From: JAFECT01 sp963838235
Lineage (GTDB): Bacteria; Pseudomonadota; Alphaproteobacteria; Caulobacterales; Caulobacteraceae
Length of the DNA: 64,000 bases
Assembly (NCBI GenBank): GCA_963838235.1
Contig: CAWIQJ010000006.1
Location: 1,054,001-1,118,000, forward strand
Direction of reading: 5' to 3'
Shown here: in pieces, positions 57,105 to 64,000 of the stretch
How the letters are laid out: each line of letters starts with the position of its first letter
Numbering within the stretch: the stretch's first letter is position 1
Program-made: the position numbers and the translations under genes
The notes under the pieces: model-generated
The model's input: only the letters and a program-made list of their open reading frames with translations
Database searches by the model: none
What the model was told of the DNA's origin: nothing

Positions 57105-57587
57105 TCAGTAGCAGCGGTCGCCGTAGAACCGCCCGCCGCCCGCCTCGCAGTCGATGCGCCGCTTGGTGCGGGCGATCGCATGCTGCGACGGATCGTAGTT
57201 GCCGTAGTTGGAATAGTAGAGCTTGCCGTTGCGACGCGGATAGGCGCCGCCGTAGCCGTAATCGCCACCATAGCCGTTATCGTAGCCGTTGCCACCATCA
57301 TAACCGTCATAACCGTAATCGTCGTTCGGCCGCCGCCAGTAGCCGCCGTAGCGATGCCGCGCGTACCCGTCGTAGCTGTTGTAGGCGTTGTAGAAGACGT
57401 TCCCGTCGCGCCGGACGTCGTCATACCAGCCGCCGTCCCCGTACCAGCCGCCGTCGTAGTCGGTCTCGTAGGTGCCGTAGGCGGGGCCCCCCGCCAGGCT
57501 CTTTCCCGGGGCGCCCAGGGCGAGGGCGGCCACCAGCGCGGCGGCGGCGAGGCTGAGGACGGTGTGACGCGCGCTAAGGGAAGACAT
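57105..57587 (-). CDS. Secreted Tyr/Gly/Asp-rich repetitive protein
   Basis: 160 residues: N-terminal signal peptide (hydrophobic region about 11-27, AALVAALALGAPGKSLAGG), then a body of irregular Tyr-Gly-Asp repeats (YDGGWYGDGGWYDD, YGYDGYDGGNGYDNGYGG), and a short C-terminal block RRIDCEAGGGRFYGDRCY with two Cys. The DNA underlying the repeats is a run of GGN-TAY-type codons. No known domain. Resembles secreted adhesive or surface proteins by composition only. Confidence 0.6.
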   Translation of the reverse strand: MSSLSARHTVLSLAAAALVAALALGAPGKSLAGGPAYGTYETDYDGGWYGDGGWYDDVRRDGNVFYNAYNSYDGYARHRYGGYWRRPNDDYGYDGYDGGNGYDNGYGGDYGYGGAYPRRNGKLYYSNYGNYDPSQHAIARTKRRIDCEAGGGRFYGDRCY

Positions 57588-57682
57588 GGGGACCCTCCGG
57601 AACGGACCGGTTAACCATACTGCAGAATGCAAAGCTTCGCGAATGGCTCCCCGGTCGTTCTCCTGGAAGGCGAACGGGCGTC

Positions 57683-58198
57683 TCAGGCCGGCTGGGGCGC
57701 TGCGCGCTGGCCCTCCGCCAGGATCTTGCGGCCGCGGAGGAACATCTCGATGCGTGAGACCCCGAAGAAGCCCACGCCGAACAGCAACAGGCCGTCCGCC
57801 AGCCACTGGTACTGGGCCATGCCGGGGTCGGTCTGCACCCCCATCTGGATGAAGGCCCGCGCGCCGATAATGGCGAACAGGATGAGCAGGGCTATCACGC
57901 TCTGCTGCGCCAGCAGACGCGTCGAGGCCGGGTCGTAGGTGATCCGGGTCGCCTTGCCGCGCCACCAACCGCCGATGCAGCCGGCCACGAGGCCCACGGC
58001 CATCTCGGCCATTTTCGTGGTCCCGGGCATGCCGTCCTTGGCTATCGAAAATCCGGCCGCGACAATGATGATGGCCGGAAGAACCCAGAGATACTGAAGA
58101 TTGAGCACACGCGCGTTGCGGCTGCGCATGACGCGAAGGCCAAACACCACCGCAAGCATCACACCCAATACGATGTAGCTCATCATCTGCTTTGACAT
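57683..58198 (-). CDS. CcdC-like (DUF1453) membrane protein
   Basis: 171-residue membrane protein with four hydrophobic segments: MMSYIVLGVMLAVVFGLRVM, LWVLPAIIIVAAGFSIA, AVGLVAGCIGGWWRG and QSVIALLILFAIIGARAF, and a final LADGLLLFGVGFFGVSRIEMF. The R-x-R loop after helix 1 and the FxIG/GMxLG pattern resemble the CcdC/DUF1453 family. ATG at 58198 (MSKQMMS) preferred over 58210. Function unknown. Confidence 0.55.
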   Translation of the reverse strand: MSKQMMSYIVLGVMLAVVFGLRVMRSRNARVLNLQYLWVLPAIIIVAAGFSIAKDGMPGTTKMAEMAVGLVAGCIGGWWRGKATRITYDPASTRLLAQQSVIALLILFAIIGARAFIQMGVQTDPGMAQYQWLADGLLLFGVGFFGVSRIEMFLRGRKILAEGQRAAPQPA

Positions 58199-58305
58199 GC
58201 AGGTCTCCAACGCCAGTTGCGGCGGGACCGGTTTCGCCGCGTCCCAGACACCAGATCGCCGCCGGACCCCCGTCCGGATGCAGTGAGGGCCGAATTTGCA
58301 CGGAT

Positions 58306-59751
58306 TCAGGGAACGGCGATAGCCAGGGCCTCACGCGCGACCCCGATGGCGTCGATCTTGGCGTCGAAGGCGCTCCAGTTGTCCCGCTCGGCGATGGCGG
58401 CCCAGATCGCCTCGATCTCGTCGTAGAGCAGCTCTTCAGGCTCCGCGCGGGCGAAATAGGCGGCGCTAAGACGTTCAGGCCGGTCCGGCGCGTAGCCGGC
58501 GAGCGCCGCCTCGAAGGCGGGAAACGCCTCGGCCAGGGTCTCGCCCGCATAGAGCCCCGCGCGGGGCCCGCCCATCGCCTGCGCGCGCGACGCCTCGCCG
58601 CCGAACCAGTCGAAGAACAGGGGCTCCCAGCGCAGGGCGTCGCCGCCCGCCGCCAGCACCTTGAGCAGCGCCTGCGCCAGCGCGCTGTCGGCTTGCGGCG
58701 ACCGCGGCTTCACACCCAGGCGCCGCACGAACGCCGCGCGCAGGGCGCCTGGCCAAAGTTCACCGTAGCGATTGAGCGTTTCGGTCAGGACGTCGGCGTC
58801 CGCCACGCGCGCGAGACTGCCGGCGAGCTGGGCGAGGTTCCAATAGACCGCCTCCGCCTGGCGCCCGAAGGCGTAGAGTCCGGACTCGTCGAAATAGGCA
58901 GCGGTGAACCCGGGATCGTAACGCGGCGCGAAACGGTAAGGTCCGTAGTCGAAACTCTCGCCCGTCACGTTCATGTTGTCGGTGTTGAGCACGCCGTGCA
59001 CGAAGCCCGCCGCAGTCCACGCCGCGACCAGGCGCGCCGACTGTTCGACGACGGCGCCGAGCAGCGCCGCCGGTCGTTCGCTCGCGGTGACGGGGATCAG
59101 AGCGGGGTAGTAGATCTCGATCACATAATCGACCAGGCGCGCGATCAGGTCGGTGCGGTCGAAATAGGCCAGCCGCTGGAACGTGCCAAAGCGCACATGG
59201 CTGTGTGACAGCCGCACCAGCACCGCCGAGCGCGTGGGACTGGGCTCGTCGTGACGATTGAGCGGCTCGCCGGTCTCGATCACCGACAGGGTCTTCGAGG
59301 TGGGCACGCCCAGCGCCTCGAGCATCTCGGTGGCCAGCACCTCGCGCACCGCGCCCTTCAAGGTCAGCCGCCCGTCGCCGGCGCGCGACCAGGGCGTCTT
59401 GCCCGATCCCTTGGTCCCGAGATCCAGCAGACGGTCCGTGCCCTGCTCGCGGACCTGCGCGAAGAGGAAGCCGCGACCGTCGCCGAGATCGGGGTTGTAG
59501 GTGCGGAACTGATGGCCGTGATAGCGCAGCGCCAGGGGTTCTCCGAGATTTCCCGGCAAGGGCTCAAACCGCGCGAAGGCGCCGACCCAGACCTGATCGC
59601 TCAGGCCGTCGAGGCCGATTCTCTCCGCGATCCGATTGTTGCGAAAGCGGATTTCAGATTTCGGGAAGTCGGCCGGCGCGACCGGATCGTAGAAATCAGG
59701 TCCCAGGACCGGAAATCTCGGATCGGGACGGTAGGCATTCGGTAACCGCAT
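58306..59751 (-). CDS. selO: Protein adenylyltransferase SelO (YdiU/UPF0061)
   Basis: Pseudokinase-fold enzyme that AMPylates protein hydroxyls in redox stress in Escherichia coli and yeast. Seen: LALRYHGHQF, LGTKGSGKTPWSRAGDGRLT (nucleotide-binding), LGVPTSKTLSVI, GVLNTDNMNVTGESFDYGPY (active site), ARYDPGFTAAYFDESGLYAF-like segment. 481 residues as expected. Divergent from the TonB receptor gene. Confidence 0.9.
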   Translation of the reverse strand: MRLPNAYRPDPRFPVLGPDFYDPVAPADFPKSEIRFRNNRIAERIGLDGLSDQVWVGAFARFEPLPGNLGEPLALRYHGHQFRTYNPDLGDGRGFLFAQVREQGTDRLLDLGTKGSGKTPWSRAGDGRLTLKGAVREVLATEMLEALGVPTSKTLSVIETGEPLNRHDEPSPTRSAVLVRLSHSHVRFGTFQRLAYFDRTDLIARLVDYVIEIYYPALIPVTASERPAALLGAVVEQSARLVAAWTAAGFVHGVLNTDNMNVTGESFDYGPYRFAPRYDPGFTAAYFDESGLYAFGRQAEAVYWNLAQLAGSLARVADADVLTETLNRYGELWPGALRAAFVRRLGVKPRSPQADSALAQALLKVLAAGGDALRWEPLFFDWFGGEASRAQAMGGPRAGLYAGETLAEAFPAFEAALAGYAPDRPERLSAAYFARAEPEELLYDEIEAIWAAIAERDNWSAFDAKIDAIGVAREALAIAVP

Positions 59752-59850
59752 TGCGCCCTAATCCGCCCGGCAAGTGTTGGCCGCAAGGCCGCCGTGTCTC
59801 ATTTGCGTCACACGTCGGCCGACCCGTCCAGACCTTACCTAGCGTCAATC

Positions 59851-59895
59851 TTGTGACCGACACTGCCTTATATTACTGGGATTCAGTCAGAATCC
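59851..59895 (+). promoter_or_regulatory. Promoter with operator-like dyad before the TonB-dependent receptor gene
   Basis: TTGTGA (59851-59856) and TATATT (59869-59874) with 12 bp between fit the short spacing of Caulobacter promoters. A perfect dyad GGATTC-AGTCA-GAATCC (59879-59895) sits at the expected start of transcription and contains two GANTC (CcrM) sites. Typical for a repressor site, such as Fur-like or TetR control, but not a Fur-box. Confidence 0.4.
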
Positions 59896-59935
59896 GTCTG
59901 CACTGTTAACGAACGGATTCGACAGGACATCGCGC

Positions 59936-59956
59936 GGCGCCCGGTACCTGGGCGCC
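59936..59956 (+). other. Leader hairpin
   Basis: GGCGCCC/GGGCGCC stem of 7 bp with loop GGTACCT, 20 bp upstream of the receptor ATG. It would shield the ribosome binding region only in part. Possible leader-level control; not a recognised riboswitch. Confidence 0.3.
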
Positions 59957-59976
59957 CTCAAACGCCGGGGTAGGAC

Positions 59977-62542
59977 ATGCGCTTCTCTCAATTGCTTCGC
60001 GGCACGGCTTCCGTCGCCGTTCTGACCGCCTTTGGCACGGGCGCCGCCTATGCCGCCGCGCCGGCGCCGGCGTCGCCGGATCAGCCGAACACGGTCGCCG
60101 AGATCGTGGTCACCGCCCAGAAGCGCTCGCAGAGTCTGCAGGACGTGCCGGTCGTGGTGACCGCCCTGCCGGCGCGCCTGCTGCAGGACGCGGGCGTGAA
60201 AGACATCAAGGACATGCAGATCCTGACGCCGGGTCTGACCGTCACCTCGACCTCCAACGAGACGATCACGAGCGCGCGCATCCGCGGCGTCGGCACCGTC
60301 GGCGACAACCCCGGCCTGGAAAGCTCGGTGGGCCTGGTCATCGACGGCGTCTATCGCCCCCGCAACGGGGTGAGCTTCGGCGACCTCGGCGACGTCGACC
60401 GCATCGAAGTGCTGAAGGGTCCGCAGGGCACCCTGTTCGGGAAGAACACCACCGCGGGCGTGATCAACATCCTCACCAAGGAGCCGCAGTTCACCTTCGG
60501 CGCCGGCGCCGACGTCGACGTGGGCAACTACAGCCTGGCGCACGGCGACGCCTGGGTGACGGGCCCGATCACCGACCAGCTCGCCGCCATGCTCTATGTC
60601 GCCGACGGCAGCCGCGACGGCTTCTACAAGGTCAACACCGCGGGCGGCCCGCGCACCGACGACACCGACCAGGACCAGGACTACTGGACCGTCCGCGGCC
60701 AGCTGCTGTGGCAGCCGAACGACAAGACCAGCCTGCGCATCATCGCCGACTACACCAAGCGCGATGAGAACTGCTGCGTCGCCGTGCAGACGATCGACGG
60801 CCCGACCGCGGGCATCCTCAACGCGCTTGCGCCGCTCGGCCAGGGCGTGCCGATCCCGGCCGATCCGAACGCGCGCGTGGCCTTCGCCAACCGCGCCACC
60901 ACCCAGAACATCGTCGACGACGGGATTTCGGCCGAGTTCAACGCCGACATCGACGGCGTGGGCAAGCTCACCTCGATCACTGCCGTGCGCCACTGGGACA
61001 GCGACAACGCCCAGGACATCGACTATTCGGGCGCCGACCTCCTCTACCGTGAGGCCCAGGGCAACGACGAGTCGTTCGACACCTTCAGCGAAGAACTGCG
61101 ACTGGCCGGCAAGAGCGATCACCTCGACTGGCTGGTCGGCGCGTTCTACGCCGACGAAAAGCTGAAGATGGACGAGAACTACTACGTGGGCGACGCCCTC
61201 ACCCCGTACCTCTCGCTCTTGTTCACCAGCGGCGCCAGCGCAGGCTTCATCCCCTGCCTCACCGGTTCCTTTGCCGGCGGCGTTGCGCATTGCGACGGGC
61301 CGGGCTTCGACCCGGGCAAGATTGTGGAAGACCACTTCGACCAGGACGATCGCACCTGGGCGCTTTTCACCAACGAAGACATCCACCTCACCGACAAGTT
61401 CGATATCACGGTCGGCCTTCGCTACACCGAAGACGACAAGAAGCTGACCTCGCAATACAACAACGTTGGCACAAACGGCGCGGCCTGCGGCGGCGCTATC
61501 GCCAACGTCGGGGCGAACTGGGCGCTGGGGCTGGGCATCCCCCCCGCCTCGCAGGGCCTGCCGTTCGCGGTGATGTGCCTGCCGATCTTCGATCCGCTGT
61601 TCAACGGCTTCACCGACCACCAGTCGTCCAGCGAAAACTCCTTGGGCGGCACGCTGAAGGCGGCCTATCACTGGACACCCACGTTCATGACCTACGCGTC
61701 CTACGCGCGGGGAACCAAGGCCGGCGGCTTCAACCTCGACCGCGTGGCGACGGCGTCGGGCTCGCCGACGGATCCGAACTTCGGCGTCATCCCGGTGTCC
61801 GACACCTCGTTCGCGCCTGAGACCGCCGACAGCTACGAGATCGGCTTCAAGTCGACGCTCGCCGGCGGCAAGCTGCTGTTCGACGCCACCGCCTTCTACC
61901 AGCAGTTCCACCACTTCCAGCTCAACCAGTTCAACGGCCTGGTGTTCGTGGTCGAACTCGATCCCCGAAGTGACCTCCAAGGGCGTCGACGCCGACGTGG
62001 TGTGGTTCACGCCGATGGACGGCCTGTCGTTCCAGGGCGGCCTGACCTACGCCGACACGCGGTACAACAACTTCACCGCGGCAGACCTGGTCAATGCGGC
62101 GAACTTCCCGTCGCTGAGCCTGTTGCCGGGCAACCAGATCTCGTTCGCGCCGCTCTGGTCGGTGTCGGGCGCCCTGACCTACGATCACGAGATCGCCGAC
62201 AACATCCGCCTCCTTGGCAACCTCGATGCGAAGTACACCTCGGAATACAACACCGGCTCCGACCTCGATCCGAACAAGGAACAGGGCGCGATGACGCTGG
62301 TGAACGCCCGGGTCGGCATCGGATCCTCCGATCGCCGCTGGTCGCTCGAATTCTGGGCTCAGAACCTGACCAACGTGCACTACAAGCAGGTGGCGTTCGA
62401 CGGTCCGTTCCAGGGCTCGGCGTTCCAGCAGACGGTTCAGCCGAACCACACCTACTTCAACCAGGCGCTCGACACGGCGACCTATGACGCCTTCCTGGGC
62501 GCCCCGCGCACCTTCGGCGTCACCCTGCGCCTGCGCTACTGA
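59977..62542 (+). CDS. TonB-dependent receptor, one frame break
   Basis: Outer-membrane receptor importing siderophores, vitamins or carbohydrates with TonB energy. Seen: signal peptide (residues 1-27), plug domain with AEIVVTAQKRSQSLQDVPVV near 40 and ARIRGVGTVGDNPG, RIEVLKGPQGTLFGKNTTAGVIN (plug signature), a beta-barrel, and a C-terminus ending FGVTLRLRY with terminal aromatic. Frame break near 61965: removing one A in GTCGAACTCGATCC restores VDSIPEVTSKGVDADV. Large family in Caulobacterales; substrate unknown. Confidence 0.85.
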
Positions 62543-62566
62543 TCGCTTCCCTCAACGGGGGCAGAG

Positions 62567-62601
62567 AAGCCGGTCGGGACACTGTCTCGGCCGGCTTTTT
62601 C
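62567..62601 (+). terminator. Rho-independent terminator of the TonB receptor gene
   Basis: Stem AAGCCGG (62567-62573) pairs with CCGGCTT (62591-62597), followed by TTT and C; the interior (TCGGGACACTGTCTCGG) has a second weaker stem. It begins 24 bp behind the stop. Confidence 0.75.
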
Positions 62602-62616
62602 ATTGGGCGGCTGAGT

Positions 62617-62866
62617 AAGAAAGAGAGTCCACGGACCACACGGAAAACAGGGAAAGAAAGAGAAGAATAGCCCACGAAAAGCACGAACGCGTCGCGGGCC
62701 GCCGAACGTCGCGGCTAACGCATCCACTGCGCGCCTTCGGCGCGCGATCAAAGCCTTTCGCGACGGCCCTTATCTTGTTCGTGTTTTTCGTGGGCCCAAT
62801 TGAAGCGACGGAGATCATGGGCGAGACGCCGTCCGTGCTTTCCGTGTGGTCTGTGGACTCTCTTCG
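62617..62866. repeat. 250-bp nested palindromic element
   Basis: Outer arms GAGAGTCCACGGACCACACG (62623-62642) and its inverted copy at about 62842-62861 (CGTGTGGTCTGTGGACTCTC); inner arms CCCACGAAAAGCACGAAC (62671-62688) and inverted TTCGTGTTTTTCGTGGG (62778-62794); central hairpin GCGCGCCTTCGGCGCGC. Lies between convergent TonB receptor and acyl-CoA synthetase genes. The shape is that of a non-autonomous mobile palindromic element or a MITE-like repeat; no target-site duplication was identified. Confidence 0.6.
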
Positions 62867-62875
62867 CTTCTCTTC

Positions 62876-64000
62876 TCAGAGACGCATCGTTCCGGAGTCG
62901 AGTTTCAGGAACGACTTGGGCGTGACTTTCAGATAGCCCTTGTCCGGATCGCGGTACCACATCGGATCCTTGGTCTTCTTCGGGTCGAAGCCGTCCGCCA
63001 CCAGGTCCGCCTTTTTGTATTTGAAGGTGCCGGTGGTGGTCATGTCCTTCTGCAGGCGCACGAACACCGGCCGCGCGAAGTCGGCGACGGCGTGGTCGGA
63101 GAAGCCGGCGAAGTCGGCGATGTTGAAATCCGGCTCGGCGACCAGGGCGGCCATGCCTGCCTTGCCCTCCATGCCCGGCACCGGCACGCCGTAGACGGTG
63201 ACTTCTTGCACCTTGGGCGCGCCCGAGAGCGCGTCGGCGACCTCGGTGGTCGAGACGTTCTCGCCTTTCCAGCGGTAGGTGTCGCCGACGCGGTCGACGA
63301 AATAGAAATAGCCGTCGCCGTCCTGGCGCATCAGGTCGCCGGTGCGGAACCAGGCGTCGCCCTTGGCGAAGGCGTCGTGCAGCACTTTCTTCTCCGACGC
63401 GGCCTTGTCGGCGTAACCGGTGTAGCTTTCGCGCGCACCGCTCTCGATCTTGCCCACCGCCTCGCCGATCTCGCCCGGCTTGCACTCGATGCACAGCCCA
63501 TTGGCGCCGCGGACCTCGTCGTTGGTATCGGTGTCGAACTTGGCCAGGCGGACGTTGAAATTGCTGCGCAGATAGGGCGGCACGCGCCCGACCGCGCCCG
63601 GGCGTCCGTCGAAGTTGAACAGCGAGACATTGCCCTCGGTCGAGCCGTAGAACTCCAGGATCTCGGGGATGCGGAAGCGCTGCTGGAACACCTTCCAGAC
63701 CTCAGGCCGCAGCCCGTTGCCGAAGGCGAGGCGCAGCTTGTGCTTGGTCTCGAGCTCGTTCGGCGGCGTGTTCACCAGATAACGGCACAGCTCGCCGATA
63801 TAGACGAACATAGTGCACTGATGCTGGACCACGTCGTTCCAGAAGTGCGTCGCCGAAAACTTCGTCCGCAACACCACCGCGCCGCCGTTCATCAGCGCCG
63901 CGCCCACGCCGCACAGCCCGCCGGTCGAGTGATAGAGCGGCAGCACCACATAGACGCGGTCCTTGTCCGTCCCCCGCGTCGCCGCGGCAAAGGCCAGCAT
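62876..64000 (-). CDS. FATP-type long-chain acyl-CoA synthetase, 5' end outside window
   Basis: C-terminal two-thirds of an AMP-forming acyl-CoA synthetase of the FATP (very-long-chain) subfamily. Seen: VVLPLYHSTGGLCGVGAALM near the visible start, LEFYGSTEGNVSLFNFDGRPGAVG (AMP-binding), AWFRTGDLMRQDGDGYFYFVDR, and YRWKGENVSTTEVADAL (FATP C-domain motif). The frame remains open to the window edge, so the true start lies beyond 64000. Activates fatty acids, bile acids or related acids. Confidence 0.88.
   Translation of the reverse strand: MLAFAAATRGTDKDRVYVVLPLYHSTGGLCGVGAALMNGGAVVLRTKFSATHFWNDVVQHQCTMFVYIGELCRYLVNTPPNELETKHKLRLAFGNGLRPEVWKVFQQRFRIPEILEFYGSTEGNVSLFNFDGRPGAVGRVPPYLRSNFNVRLAKFDTDTNDEVRGANGLCIECKPGEIGEAVGKIESGARESYTGYADKAASEKKVLHDAFAKGDAWFRTGDLMRQDGDGYFYFVDRVGDTYRWKGENVSTTEVADALSGAPKVQEVTVYGVPVPGMEGKAGMAALVAEPDFNIADFAGFSDHAVADFARPVFVRLQKDMTTTGTFKYKKADLVADGFDPKKTKDPMWYRDPDKGYLKVTPKSFLKLDSGTMRL

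Noticed and set aside
57611..57633. CATACTGCAGAATGCA, similar to the PhaR-like sites
   Set aside because: Spacing between the half sites differs and the centre does not match; probably chance.

Overview
The window is high-GC, densely packed bacterial chromosome. The gene content and neighbourhoods are those of an alphaproteobacterium of the Caulobacterales (Caulobacter/Phenylobacterium-like): ftsE-ftsX next to an MJ0042 zinc-ribbon protein, argH-lptM-lysA, secA/parvulin/argJ/mutT, comF-grxC-nitrilase-DUF1178 facing ubiG/lysC/ptsP, a RodZ-like gene before ispG, prfA-prmC-DUF4167, and clpB. This placement is by recognition of families and gene order, not by a database search. It is almost entirely core chromosome. 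I see no prophage, transposase, CRISPR array, tRNA or rRNA.

Layout. 0-8 kb: Lhr-like helicase (leaves the window at the left edge), DinG-like helicase, DUF2125 protein, chorismate-mutase-like protein and hisC, nearly all frame-broken. 8-18.5 kb, clean reading frames: TIGR04222 protein, plsC, ydcF, ftsX-ftsE, zinc-ribbon protein, phosphoribosyltransferase, lysA-lptM-argH, tlpA and a membrane protein. 18.5-25.3 kb, carbon and redox metabolism: 3-hydroxybutyryl-CoA dehydrogenase, ETF alpha and beta (all badly frame-broken), PduO-type adenosyltransferase, HIG1-like protein, two tandem TetR regulators and a Rieske oxygenase. 25.3-33.7 kb: secA, parvulin lipoprotein, argJ, an ABC exporter, mutT and an orphan Flp pilin too short for ordinary ORF calling. 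33.7-36 kb: a membrane-embedded S41 peptidase preceded by an overlapping 54-residue peptide gene with a perfect Shine-Dalgarno; this is the best candidate for something undescribed. 36-50.9 kb: the comF operon, ubiG, lysC, ptsP, RodZ-like gene, ispG, GST, Rrf2-TauE/SafE pair, prfA-prmC. 51-64 kb: DUF4167, zinc transporter, DUF4893 lipoprotein, clpB, a long palindromic repeat, small envelope proteins, selO, a TonB-dependent receptor, a second palindromic element, and the 3' part of a FATP-type acyl-CoA synthetase.

Cross-cutting signals. (1) About two dozen frame breaks hit genes that are otherwise intact and mostly essential; at least nine are repaired by removing a single base that sits between G and TCG, which points to a systematic base-calling error rather than decay. 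(2) The ETF operon and the hydroxybutyryl-CoA dehydrogenase gene each carry an upstream TGCTGCAATGCA-type palindrome, suggesting one regulator (PhaR-like) for acyl-CoA/PHB metabolism. (3) secA and the ETF operon share a near-identical TTGACA promoter. (4) Two divergent gene pairs share a single CATG as both start codons.
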